Positions 1 to 10,202 of a stretch of DNA of 64,000 nucleotides are shown piece after piece (positions within the stretch are counted from its first letter, which is position 1; every line of letters starts with the position of its first letter). The translations under genes were made by a program, and so were the position numbers. This DNA is from Isoetes taiwanensis. Its lineage: Eukaryota > Streptophyta > Lycopodiopsida > Isoetales > Isoetaceae. The DNA lies in NCBI GenBank assembly GCA_021234155.1, contig JAJEKV010000003.1:21124386-21188385 (forward strand), in the 5' to 3' direction. The notes under the pieces were generated by a model, which was not told where the DNA came from, made no database searches, and worked only from the letters and a program-made list of their open reading frames with translations.

Positions 1-190
1 CCAACCATATGCATGTATGGAAGGGGGTCCATTTTAATGGCAATTTGTACGTATATGTACGGTACGGTTAAGGGCTCTTTTTTTCAATGATAGTGAGGGG
101 GTAGGCTCAATGGTTCCCTCCCCCTGTACGTATATGTCAAGGGAGCTCGAAGAATACATGAAAAATACTCGGAGAATTTGAAAAAATAAA

Positions 191-924
191 CGGAAATTTA
201 CCAAAATAACCTTAATTGTTCACTTAATTCCCAAAAAGCCCTTTGTATTTTTGAAATTCCCAAAATGCCCTTAATTCTTAAGTATTTTCCCAAATAGCCC
301 TTTGTATCCAAAAATCACAAAAAAAAAACATGTATTTACATAGAGGATCATTTTTTACAAAGGAAGTGTTTCTTATAGAGACAATAATTTGGAATATAAA
401 TTTTAGAAAATCATTATGACAAAAATATGCAACAGAAATGTCAAATAGGATTTCTGCAACTACATTCATTTTGACCGACATTGCCACAATGTGTGCACTT
501 GTACACATGCTTTTCTCTATCCCTATCTTCTGTCTTATATCCGTTTTCTTTTAGGTATGTCAGGAGGATGACATGTTGTAGAGGCAGCATTTCATTATTT
601 TCAAGAAGTTCAATATTTGGAGGAAATAGCTCCAAGATATCAATAGCAAAATGAGCTCTACAAATAACTTGGATGGGTATGAAGCAACTTCTCCACATGA
701 TGCCCACAAAGTTTCTTCTTCAATAACATTTTATAAAAGCATTCAATTAGTTGGCTTCGATCATTTCTAGTATTGGAATGATAGGCTTATTTCTAGTAAT
801 TTTTCAATTACAAAGGGCTGTTTGGGAAAATACTTAAGAGTTAAGGGCATTTTAGGAATTTCAAAAATTTGAAGGGCTTTTTGAGAAATAAGTCAACAAT
901 TAGGGTTATTTTTGTAAATTTTCC
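191..924. mobile_element. MULE-like non-autonomous DNA transposon with ~115-bp terminal inverted repeats
   Basis: The stretch at 191-306 (reading GGAAATTTACCAAAATAACC and onward) returns as reverse complement at 810-924 with roughly 88 percent identity by eye. That gives inverted ends of about 115 bp on a 734-bp unit. The 9 bases AAAAATAAA directly precede the left end (182-190) and follow the right end (925-933). A 9-bp duplication is typical of Mutator-like elements, but the site is A-rich and the match could be chance. No transposase is present; the middle holds one short minus-strand reading frame. MULE-type MITE or Pack-MULE is the best fit. Confidence 0.7.
441..707 (-). CDS. Hypothetical Cys-rich fragment inside the MULE-like element
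   Basis: An 88-codon minus-strand frame fills the interior of the small inverted-repeat element. The C-terminal third carries a CTHCGNVGQNECSC cluster that could bind zinc, preceded by a mixed-charge stretch. I do not recognise the family. It may be a captured host-gene fragment, as in Pack-MULEs, or a chance frame. No splice sites, promoter or partner gene support expression. The frame ends before the right inverted repeat, so it belongs to the interior and not to the ends. Confidence 0.25.
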   Translation of the reverse strand: MGIMWRSCFIPIQVICRAHFAIDILELFPPNIELLENNEMLPLQHVILLTYLKENGYKTEDRDREKHVYKCTHCGNVGQNECSCRNPI

Positions 925-955
925 AAAAATAAAATAAAATTGTGGACGTCTCTCG

Positions 956-1373
956 CTGCTCTTCGATGTCGATCCGATCACCGTGCCCATCAAGGAAGCC
1001 ATAAGGCGGATTCGATCTGCCGAGCCACAAGGCGGAGGTGCTGCAAGAGGTAAGACATCTTGTACGGGTCTTGTGGAGGTTTTTGTAGCAGCGGTGTAGT
1101 AGCAGAGCAGAGTATTTAGATCCCTTTTAGTATTTAGAATCTAAGGGTACGGAATCAGGGATGGAATGCATTGTTACAACCATATAAATCTTTTCTGAGA
1201 GGATTGAATTCATTCTCATATAATCCATCAAGTTTGAACTCATTCGAATGGCACATGATGAAACATCCAGGCCAGTATTTGTTTCTTTAGAGAAGAATGA
1301 GATTGGGTACGTGCATTGCCCGCCAAACTATAGCTATAGTGTGGTTCGAAGGGAGATAGAAGTAGATGAATAA
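956..1373 (+). other. Possible plus-strand exon remnants of an unknown gene
   Basis: A GC-richer stretch at 956-1049 reads as LLFDVDPITVPIKEAIRRIR followed by a Gly/Ala-rich end. It stops at a good splice donor (AGAG then GTAAG at 1050). A second open stretch, 1248-1373, begins with ATG (MAHDETSRPVFVSLEKNEIG) and ends at a stop. Composition, and in the first case the donor site, suggest former exons of one plus-strand gene, but the frames are not joined and no family is recognised. Confidence 0.25.
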
Positions 1374-1973
1374 GATGCCTTGAAAGGCAAAGAGTTTTGC
1401 TTCCTGGGTTTACAACAGATTTCTATTTCACGAAGGCGAGAAGAGAGGCATTTTTGTCTGAGAACACAATAGAAGTTGCATTTGCCATTGAGTTGGTTGT
1501 GACGCAACCCAAGCAACCTGTCTTTGAACAAGATAAAGAGTGTGATATCCTTGTTGTTCTCTAACTTTTGCATGAATGCGCTATGCCAGCTTTTAAAAAA
1601 CCTCGGTCTGAACCTCTGACTGATGATGTGGGATCAATAGAGTCTTCCAGAAGTACTATAGAAAGTGGGGCAAAAAGGTATATAATTTTAAAGTTGTATT
1701 TAATTAAAGTGGGTCTCATTCCATTCCCACTTTTTTTTGGAACCCCGTTATTTTACACAAAAAGGAGCTGGGAAAATTACTCCGACTCGAAAACTATCCA
1801 TAATTCGAATATTTGTCTGTTAGTGTGGGTCCAAGCTTTCTCCCAGTTTTCTCGGATAGCGAGTCGAGAACAAGAACAATACAACTCAAACAAAGGAATT
1901 TCATTACAGATTGAAACCAAAGTTGTAGTTGAAAAAGAATTTTTATTAATAAATTGAATAGGTACAATGTATT
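1374..1973. other. No convincing gene; one degenerate palindrome
   Basis: I see no supported gene here. A 129-codon plus-strand frame (1568-1957) has low-complexity composition and no family resemblance. A degenerate copy of the locus-specific palindrome, with arms TTCTCG and CGAGAA, lies at 1849-1870. Confidence 0.4.
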
Positions 1974-2348
1974 TTACATCGGACGCAGAGACCATGGCGG
2001 TCTTGCTGTCACTACAGTTACATCATCGTGGTAGGTGGTCCACCTTAGGGGATTAACATGCAGGGCATCTTCTTGTCGTCTGTAAGCCTTGGGGGCAACT
2101 TGAAGAGTGTGGAATGCCTCACAAGGAGGTGCCTCGGGAGCCACCTGCTGACCTGTCCACATTTCTCCACTCTCCTCCCGCATCTTTTCATCGAATATGC
2201 TCCATCTCCAACCTCCATGGATGTCATGCAATGCTTGCAAGATGCTTTGAGCTTTCTGGACTTGCGAAATTTTCTTCATCTCTTCTTCATCCCGAGCGTA
2301 TGCATAGCGTCTGCAATCACGAGCAAGCTTATCCCAAAGGCCGGGCAA
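1974..2348 (-). CDS. Hypothetical charged ORF, possibly the last exon of the split host gene
   Basis: A 124-codon minus-strand frame begins MPGLWDKLARDCRRYAYARD and continues with a charged, helix-prone segment (EEEMKKISQVQKAQSILQAL). It can be read a few codons further upstream (TLLPGLWDKLARD), which suggests an exon and not an independent start. It lies on the same strand as, and about 570 bp downstream of, the FCP1-like exon of the broken host gene, and palindromic repeats of the kind found in that gene's introns lie between them. I therefore suspect it is a 3' exon of the same gene. No domain is recognised. Confidence 0.35.
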   Translation of the reverse strand: MPGLWDKLARDCRRYAYARDEEEMKKISQVQKAQSILQALHDIHGGWRWSIFDEKMREESGEMWTGQQVAPEAPPCEAFHTLQVAPKAYRRQEDALHVNPLRWTTYHDDVTVVTARPPWSLRPM

Positions 2349-2574
2349 GAGTGTAGCATGAGCGGGATCTGTGCCAGAGCGGGATCTCTGCCACCTTGAG
2401 CGGGATCTGTGCCGCCTGGAGCAGTCTCTGTGATGCCTGAACGGGATCTACGTGAGCGGGATCTGTGCTTAAACCACCTGGAGCAAGGAGAGTCCATGAT
2501 TAACAATTACAGTGCCATTAGTCAAAACGAAGAAAAGAATGGAGAATTCAAAATACAATGAAGAACATTCATTC

Positions 2575-2885
2575 CATATAGCTGCATCCAATCACGTGAG
2601 AAGTAGTGCCTTTCTCAACTTGCGAGTCGAGAAAGGCCCTGGAAAGTCAAAGTACAACCATTTTCATTAGAATATGGCTGCATCCAATCACACACGCTCA
2701 TGAACGGGACAAGCAGTAAGGCCCTGGAAAGCTAATGTACAACCATTATCACTATAGAATATGGCTGCATCCAGTCACACAAACAAGCATACAAGTGGTT
2801 TCATCAACGGGACAAGCATGCCTTTCTCGACTCGCGAGTCGAGAAAGCCAGCGAAAACTCAATGTACAAGTATATTCATTACAAA
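2575..2885. repeat. Tandem repeat of ~90-115 bp carrying palindromes
   Basis: Three imperfect copies share the phrases GGCTGCATCCAATCAC, AACGGGACAAGCA and AAGGCCCTGGAAAG. Two of them contain the palindrome CTCGACTCGCGAGTCGAG or a variant (2611-2634 and 2823-2846). The block lies between the FCP1-like exon and the downstream minus-strand ORF, in a likely intron or 3' region. Confidence 0.6.
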
Positions 2886-2919
2886 ATATAGTACATGTCT
2901 TCACGTTTCTTTACAAAAT

Positions 2920-3802
2920 TCACTTTGCTATCTGAAAGCAGAGGTCACTCTTTTTTATCACCATAATATTTGCCTCCATAGCCTTCATGATCGCGTTGCT
3001 GTCTGGATCGACCTGCTTGAGGTTCAGATAGCTCCTAATCACATCGACCACAAGAATGGCAAACAGGGATTCCGCCAATACAGGAACGAGATTGAGAGAC
3101 AACCACCTATCCGTTTCATACTCTTCTGGTCGATAACTCTTGGCAATGATTGTATTGTCCGAGTTATGATAGCACTTGTAGGCGGAGTCGTCTATGATTA
3201 GCGTGTTGTGTTTGTTAAAGTCCTGGTATACTTCATAAACCCTATCCAGCCTTTTCACCATAATAGGCTTCCCCTTTGTGATGGCTGGATCGAGGTCTGA
3301 CACATGCTCGACCCTTTCGTTTCCCCAAACAAACTTGAACTTCAAAACTGGAAGGCGGAGAACACCAAGGACATTGACAACATTTTTCTTAGCCATACAA
3401 GACCATATAGACACTTCGAATCTCCGTTCCAGGCACCATTCAATAATTTCCTTTGCTTTAGGCTGAGGATACACGATTTTAGACCCCACTTTTGCCGGCC
3501 TCTGCGAGGTGTTAAGCTAAGGGACTTCACCATCATGGTATACTGCAGCCGATACTCCATTGACGTCAAATATTATAAGCTTGGTGGGCGCCTCTGGATC
3601 CCAGTTTGAGTTTGGCTCTGACCAGATTTCCTCTTGATCGGGATCCATATACATGATCATTATTCTTTCAGGTCCTTTCTTGGTGGTCGCACTGTCTTGT
3701 TCTTGACTGCCTTTTTTGGATGCAGTATCCTCCTGATGAACTGAACCACCAGCAGATCCCTGTGATAGTGTCAATAATCCTGATTGGTTGTGCTCGATGT
3801 CC
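2920..3802 (-). pseudogene. FCP1-like HAD-domain exon of the split host gene, with one in-frame stop
   Basis: The minus-strand frame runs from an Asp/Glu/Ser-rich N-terminal stretch into KLIIFDVNG, which looks like HAD motif I. It continues through SIWSCMAKKN, KPIMVKRLDRVY and NTLIIDDSAYKC (the late acidic motif) to an ending AILVVDVIRSYL. This order matches FCP1/NIF-type phosphatase domains. The first motif is D-V-N-G and not DxD(E), so the second catalytic Asp is missing and phosphatase activity is doubtful. A TAG at 3517-3519 interrupts the otherwise continuous frame just after motif I. The exon appears to begin at an acceptor near 3803 (TTCCAG). Upstream exons on the same strand lie at 3970-5022 and beyond the chromovirus insertion. 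The domain assignment comes from motif reading only. Confidence 0.6.
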
Positions 3803-3969
3803 CTGGAATGATGAAAGATGTCAGCTACAAAATGAGGTTCTCGACTCACGAGTCGAGAAAGGAAAAAGTTAAAGACTCGGAGGGTTTCTCGACTCGTGAG
3901 TCGAGAAACCCTCCGAGAGAAAAGTGAACAGATTCTCCAGAATTTGTTCTGCAGCATTCTCGTCTAAAC
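3803..3969 (-). repeat. Putative intron with two palindromes of the locus family
   Basis: The segment lies between a donor-like site (AAG then GTTTAG, ending the exon at 3970) and an acceptor-like site near 3803. It holds two palindromes, 3838-3860 and 3885-3908. The second is extended into a 42-bp structure (3876-3917) with two perfect 20-bp arms around a central GT. Confidence 0.6.
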
Positions 3970-5022
3970 CTTGGACATCTCCGTCATCTCTCCCTGGCTG
4001 TCAGCTTTGTCTCCGTCATCATCGTCCTTACTGCTTCCAGCTGTCTTTCTCTCTTTGAAATGCTCACGGAGCAGGTCCAGGTATGATCGAATGGTTTCAA
4101 CCATGTCCTTGTTCCCAACCACGGATATTGGTTTCATTCCATACAGCATAGCCCCTTGAGAGAACAGGCCATTCATGTACCACTCGCATACAATTTGATC
4201 TTCCTCGACCAAGCTGGTTAAGAGGTACTTAATAACTCTTGGCTGGATAGGAATTCTATGTATTGGACCTGTCGCATCATCAGTGCTGACTTTATCAATC
4301 AATGGCACATCCTCCGTAAATCTGCCACCCTTCCAGGGTTCCATCTGCTCTTGAGAAATCATGAACTTGTCGAGGTAGTGGTGCTCGCTAGACCACCACT
4401 TATCCAGGTCTGCACCAAAACTATATTGGCAAAACTTGGTGCCTTCGGCAGGCCAAGTCTACACTGATGTTCCAGTTCGTATATGGAATACAAGATCTTG
4501 TTGGTGAAGTTAATATCAGCTGCCCATTGTGATACAACAGTTGTCTGATTGCCCGGCATGCAAAAGATAAGGAAACTGAAAGTATCCAGCTCGGTCATGT
4601 CCAGACACATCTTGTACCACTGCTCAATGTCAGCTTTTTCATAAAATAGGGTGGGGTCTTCGATCATATTCAGGGCAAATAGTGCTACGGGACCAGCCGC
4701 CAGTTCTAGACCACCAAACCTCTTGTGTCCCAAGGTTACCAAGAAGGGAGGGGAGCTATAATCGGTCTTAAATGGGACCACCCCGAATCCAAGCTTCCGC
4801 TTCAGAAGTGCCATAGCACGTTCAGGAAAGGGGAGGGTTTTGATGTTACGCTTTAGCTTCGTGTTGATGTAGGGTTGACATAGTTGGTTCAACTCCTTCA
4901 TGTCTTCCTCATCAAGCGCAACCTTCTCCTTATAATAATCAAAATCGTGGCATGCATTGAATGCAATATTGCAAAACTCTGTGATGCCTTCTTCCAACGC
5001 ACGCCGTCTCTTTAGACTGTGG
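3970..5022 (-). pseudogene. Middle exon of the split host gene, left of the chromovirus
   Basis: The coding texture continues directly from the right-hand flank of the 22-kb insertion: the flanks join as GLRHSLKRRRALEEGITEF when one copy of the 5-bp duplication is removed. It runs through GPVALFALNMIEDPTLFY and FSFLIFCMPGNQTTVV. A shift of one frame occurs near 4365-4400, where the sequence resumes as LDKWWSSEHHYLDKFMISQE. The exon ends in an acidic tail (DDDDGDKAD) at a possible donor at 3969. I do not recognise the domain. The frameshift and the insertion make this locus non-functional as it stands. A sequencing error at the frameshift is possible. Confidence 0.5.
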
Positions 5023-6689
5023 CGTGACGCTCCCTGAATATATACGACCCTCGGCCGTATACGTACGGGGACTTTCCCCTCCCATGGCGATCATCCCACC
5101 ATGAGCAGGGCCCTCCGTCTATTCCGGCCATCCATAATATGGGGTCCGAAAGAAGGACACGAAGGGGTCATTCGGCCCACGCCTTCAATGGGACTCCTAC
5201 GTCGTGGAAGCATGAATACAAGGTTAGCACACAGCATAAATCATGTAATATCAACCACCACGAAGGGTGGCGCATCCATCCAAATACCAACGGCAAAGAA
5301 TATGCATCTAAAACTAAGAAAACACCCAAACCCCAGGTTCTACCCCGGCTCAGACTCCGGTGAGGATCGACTGACGGCTAGGCTTCAAGAGATCAGCAGA
5401 CCGAGTCTTGGCATGGCGTTGGCTGGCATAGAACATCGGCTAGGGTTGTCCACTCCATCCGCCCCTCCTGTGCACACTTTGCAGATGGGTCAATTCACGC
5501 TATGGCTTCGCTATAGCCTTCCGGAGACGCAGGTTCAAGGTATCACCCTTTGAGCCTACTCCAGGTTCATGACTCCTGGTCCGATGAGGCAGGTCGGGGA
5601 AGCGTCCCCTTCCAGAATCACAGTGGTTCCATGGGTGAGCTAGAGAATACGTGCCGCATCAGCGACCCCCGCATCCGTACCCGACTTACTCACCCTAAAT
5701 CTACTCAAAGTACAGGATGCCCCATGCGGGTCACACCTCTGTACCCAGGGAGTGTCAGACCCATACCCGGCCCGGCTCGCGCCTAGCTCGCTGGCCGGCT
5801 ATTAGGCCTAGCCCACTGTAGGAGTCTCAGGAGCCTTTTATGTTCGTGCAAGACCCCACCCCCACTTCACCACTGTGTTCCTTTGTGCGGTGCTAAGCGG
5901 TCCATAGCATCTAGGACCCGGTGGGCTCTTGTGCACAGGCCGCAATTAATGGGACTCTACAGGGCGCTATCTAGGAGCATACTACAATACATGGCTCAGA
6001 GGTCTCTACCCTCCGTAATCCCCCCATTTCAGAGTAAGACTAGACAAAGAACTAACAATCCATCCTTTCAGAGCAAGAACCAGAATCGAATATAAAGAGA
6101 ACTTACTTTTACAACCAAGGGTTAGTTCCTATGATTGAAACACAAAGAGAACAGAGAGACGAACATAACCAAGGCCCAATAGGGACGTTATCTAGAATTC
6201 ACGGCTATCCTAGCCACCCACCTGAGTTCTGGCTGGACTCGTTACCATGGGGTGCTTCCATCTCTTGGGTGTTGGGGGGTTCAGCTTCTGCTTCACAGGT
6301 TCTACTAGGTATGGTGGCGCTCTGATAGGTATGATGGCGCTCAGCTCCTGCTCCTTCTTTGGCCGAATTGAGGGAGTCAACACAGGGATAGGGATCAGGT
6401 TGACAGCCTAATTTGGAAATCCCCATGCTGGCCAATCGATTGGGGCAGGTGGCGCCTTCCCAAAACAGTAATTAGTCTAATTAATCCTATTTAGTCCTTA
6501 ATTTCCTAAGTTATAGGTTATTATCTTTAATGGTTAAATTAACATAGCTAATTTAATCCCTTTTAGAGTAACCCCCCTTAGGTTATAGGACCCCCTAGTG
6601 GTGTGCCTTTAATGAGTGACGTGCGGTGTATTTGTACGAGTCCCGTATAAATACGTGACGTAGACCGTATAAATACGTGGAACGTCACA
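5023..6689 (-). repeat. 3' LTR of the outer chromovirus
   Basis: This stretch is nearly identical to 25318-26982. It is bounded by GTGACGCTCCC at its left and GGAACGTCACA at its right. Those ends are inverted relative to one another (GTGACG/CGTCAC). Frames of up to 150 codons inside it are shared with the other LTR and look non-coding. Confidence 0.93.
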
Positions 6690-6702
6690 TTCTCCCCTCC
6701 TT
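6690..6702 (-). other. Polypurine tract of the outer chromovirus
   Basis: On the minus strand the bases AAGGAGGGGAGAA lie directly before the LTR start TGTGACG. The same arrangement occurs on the plus strand at 19372-19384 in the nested copy. This is the expected plus-strand primer site and fixes the element's orientation. Confidence 0.85.
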
Positions 6703-7206
6703 AAAAATAATGTTGTCCTCAGCATTGGGGTTAGTCAATCGGATACATATACTTTAAGAACTCAATTAGAGAATAACGTTAAGAATATAACATTAATACG
6801 TTGAAATTATAGCATTTCGGACAGTAATACATTGAAGTTGAAAATATCAAGGTGCAAGCACCAAAGTGCCTTATACAAACTTATCATCAAAGAAAGTTTA
6901 GGATCGAAGTCCGATTTAAAACATGATGGACGACAAAAGTCACACATGTAGACAAAACCAATACGAGAAAGGTTAGGTCATCAGCAACCCTCTATACATG
7001 GCAGGTGACGATCTGCTCACTGGCCTGCACATGTCAATATACCCGTATATCAATAATATAATTAGATTGTGGTTGAAGGGACCACCCCCTATAAATAAAA
7101 GAAAATCTATCTAGAAAGGAACCTATCATGTCTATGGCTTGCAATTCATTGCGGCATAAGGAATGGTTTAGTTCCCCGTATAACCGAAATGAACGCAGTC
7201 TATCCA
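6703..7206 (-). other. 3' untranslated region of the outer chromovirus
   Basis: Between the pol stop and the polypurine tract. It matches 18868-19371 of the nested copy in inverted orientation. No gene is seen. Confidence 0.7.
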
Positions 7207-9539
7207 CTAGATGCTTTCCAAGCAATGCGCGGTCATGTCAACATCAACAATACACCACGTCCTAGAGAACACAAAGGTGATCTCATCATCGGTTATTATT
7301 ATAAGATACGATGCATCTACCCCTCTAGAACATGATTCTCGGCAAATCAAGCCTTCAAGCTTACCGCCGGGAGCGGGGTTGATAGCATCGTTGATGGTGC
7401 GGCCTTGAGATTCTCGCATGAAGTCCGGATAGTGCTTCTCAAGATCTATCTTCATCACCCAGGTAGCATCCTCAACTGGTAAGTGTTTCCACTTGACCAA
7501 GTACTGTAACATTTGAGTCCTTCTCGGTACGTTTGTAAGCTTCGATCAAGAAGAGCTTCGGGCACTATCTCGGTTGCTCTTGATCATTTCTAGGAGGGTT
7601 GGGGTATCCAAAACCTCCTCGGATCAGGGTGTGCTGTTTTGAAGACTCACGTGGAAGACCTTGTGGATCTTCAAGCAGGGCGGCAAGTCTAAGCGATATG
7701 CCTGTTCATCAACACGTTCAGTAATCTTGAACGGCCCAGCCCATCTGGGTGCCAACTTCTTGCAGTTGTCAATTTTAAGCTTGGCTTGTTTTACTTTGAT
7801 CTTAAGCCAAACTGATTCGCCCACCTGGAAGACTCGTGGAGTTCGGTGTTTATCCGCTAGACTTTTCTGACGACTGCGCGCCGCCAATAAGTAACCACGA
7901 ACTTCTTCAACTAAGGCCTGCATTTCTAAAAGGAGTTGTTGAGAGACCTCCACTTTAGAAACAGGGTTATGCCATGTGTCTGGAGTAAGACATTGATAGC
8001 CATAATTGATCATGAAGGGAGACATCCTGGAAGACTCCTGCTTCGTACTGTTATAGGCGAACTCTACCAAATAAATATAATCCGCCCATTGTGACTGTTT
8101 ACTCCATACATAGCTTCGTAGCATATCTTCGATAATACGATTGACACGTTCTGTCTGACCATCTGTCTGAGGATGGTAAGCTGTACTCATAGCAAGCTTG
8201 ATCTGGATGGTGGCGAAGAAGTCTTTCCAGAATGCACTTACAAACTTAGGATCCCTGTCTGATACAATTACTCTTGGCATCCCGTGCAACCTGAAAATTT
8301 CTTTTGCAAATAGCAAGGCGGTGTCGAAGGCGGTGTCCGTGGTTCGACATGGCAAGAAATGAGCCATCTTTGACAATTTGTCGACCACTACACGGAGAGT
8401 ACGTGGAAGGCCCACAATGAAGTCCATGGTTATCACTTCCCACTTGGCGTTGGGCACATCCAAGGGTTGCAACTCTCCTGGAACTCTTAATTGCTCAGCC
8501 TTAGTTTGTTGACACACCTGACACTGCTTAATGTACCTAGCAATATCCTTCTTCATCGAAGGCCAAACATAGCTGGAGCGGATCTTAAAGTAAGTTTTCA
8601 TAAAACCCGCATGTCCCGCTATAGGGCTGTTGTGTGTGTCATGGAGAATTAGCTTGCGCACCCCTGAAGTCTCAGGAACACACAACTTATCCTTATGATA
8701 TAATAAGTTGCCCTCTCTCTTATATGAATGGAAAGCTTCACGTTCTTTATCTGTACGTGCTTCTTTACTCAAACTCCCCCAAACATCACAAAATTCGGGA
8801 TCTGTGGCCAGGGTCTGTTCTATCTGTTTCCCAAACTCGCTGGTGAGTGTGGAAATGGCGTTACAATGGGTTCGGGTTATCAAAGGATGACGTGATAAAG
8901 CATCCGCAACCACATTGTGCTTCCCTGGCTTGTACATAATCTCGAAGTCGTATTCCTCGAGGAATTCCATCCATCTTCTCTGACGGAGATTGAGATTTGG
9001 CTGGGTGGATAGATAGCGGAGACTCTGATGATCCGTATCTAGCTGAAATTTTCTACCGAGAAGGTAGTGTCTCCAAATACGGAGAGCGCGGACAACTGCC
9101 AGCAACTCCTGATCATGGGTAGGGTATCGCTGCTCTGCGTCATTCATCTTCTTTGAATCGTAGGCAACAACTCTCCCCTCCTGCATTAGCACTCCACCGG
9201 TAGCTATCTTACTAGCATCAGTGGCCACTAGTTTATCCTTTTCAGGATCGGGCAAAGTGAGGACCGGTGCAGATGTCAAAGCATCCTTGAGCTTCTGAAA
9301 GCCGTCCTGGACTTTTGCTTTCCAATGTTCCATCCAATCCTTCACTCTCTCATGCTTTGTGAGATTAGTAAGAGGTGCGGCAATTGTTGCAAAATCCTTA
9401 ACAAATTTCCGATAGTATCCTGCGAGTCCCAAGAAACTTCGGACTTCTGAAACATTAGCTGGAATAGGCCAATCCTTTACTGCTTCAATCTTGGCTGGAT
9501 CGGTAGCAATTCCCTCTGCTGAAATAATATGCCCCAAAT
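7207..9539 (-). pseudogene. Chromovirus pol remnant: late RT, RNase H, integrase, chromodomain
   Basis: The minus-strand frame starts inside reverse transcriptase ([10 protein letters not shown], the connection region). It passes through RNase H ([28 protein letters not shown]) and the integrase zinc finger ([10 protein letters not shown]). In the catalytic core [11 protein letters not shown] and the E of [10 protein letters not shown] are intact, while a short internal deletion removes a few residues in the stretch [16 protein letters not shown] frameshift near 7510-7620 separates it from the chromodomain (QYLVKWKHLPVEDATWVM). The N-terminal RT fingers and catalytic YxDD-equivalent motif are missing because gag is joined directly to late RT at about 9539. 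It is therefore a dead copy, but its integrase core is better preserved than that of the nested copy. Confidence 0.88.
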
Positions 9540-10024
9540 ATGGATCTGTTGGCATTTGTGCGCACGAGGCACGTAATGCGATTTAAAAGCCTTGGCGAAC
9601 TATTTGAACTTGCACCTGTTCCTGTCCAGGTGCTTGGCTCTGGCGTAACCCTTCCACCAAATACGTGCCGCTCCGGTAAGGTTGGTGGTGGCAACCTTTC
9701 CTGTATCCTTCTCCGTCATTCCATAGGACTTTCCAAACTCCTTCATCTCGTCCAACCAGGATTCTGCATTCAAGCCGCCTCTGGATTTCCCATCAAACTG
9801 AGCCAACTTCCGGTTCTTCCATATACTAGTTATGGCTGTATCAACGGTTTTTCGGTATTCCTTATCCTTACGCTTCGCATGGTCACTGACTGACAGCGAT
9901 GACCCGGAAGACACCGAAGTGGTTGAGTGTGAGGAAGTGGCGCTATCCTTAGAGGAACTTCGGTGACGCTTAGCATGAGTCCTCCTTGGTACAGGTACAG
10001 AGCTAGCTCCAGGGGGAGATGGCT
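9540..10024 (-). pseudogene. gag fragment of the outer chromovirus
   Basis: The minus-strand frame matches residues of roughly 72-228 of the nested copy's gag, including [15 protein letters not shown] and [14 protein letters not shown]. At its downstream end it is fused to late reverse transcriptase, deleting what corresponds to 14652-16513 in the nested copy. At its upstream end (10024) it meets the nested plus-strand copy. The first 179 bp (9846-10024) are repeated at 20377-20555. Confidence 0.85.
9846..10024 (-). repeat. 179-bp direct repeat flanking the nested copy, left copy
   Basis: This gag segment recurs in the same orientation at 20377-20555 with few differences. The plus-oriented copy lies exactly between the two. 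That is far longer than the 5-bp duplication made by integrase, so the nested copy did not arrive by ordinary integration. Confidence 0.85.
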
Positions 10025-10202
10025 TTGTCCTTTGTTTTGCCTTGCCTTCAGCGCCTCCGACCGCCTGAGCCGCCGTCCGCCATAGCCACCAGACCTGACC
10101 TTGCTCTTCCGCCCTTGTGCCTTGCGAACCCTAGCGCCTCCTTTGCCGTCTCCTTCGTCGCCAGCGCCTCACTACCTGCCTTCTTACACCTTAACGCCAG
10201 CT

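Noticed and set aside
5101-5786. Plus-strand frames of 150 and 78 codons in the LTR, repeated at 25396-26081
   Set aside because: They occur in both LTR copies, have no family resemblance and lie antisense to the element; treated as non-coding LTR sequence.
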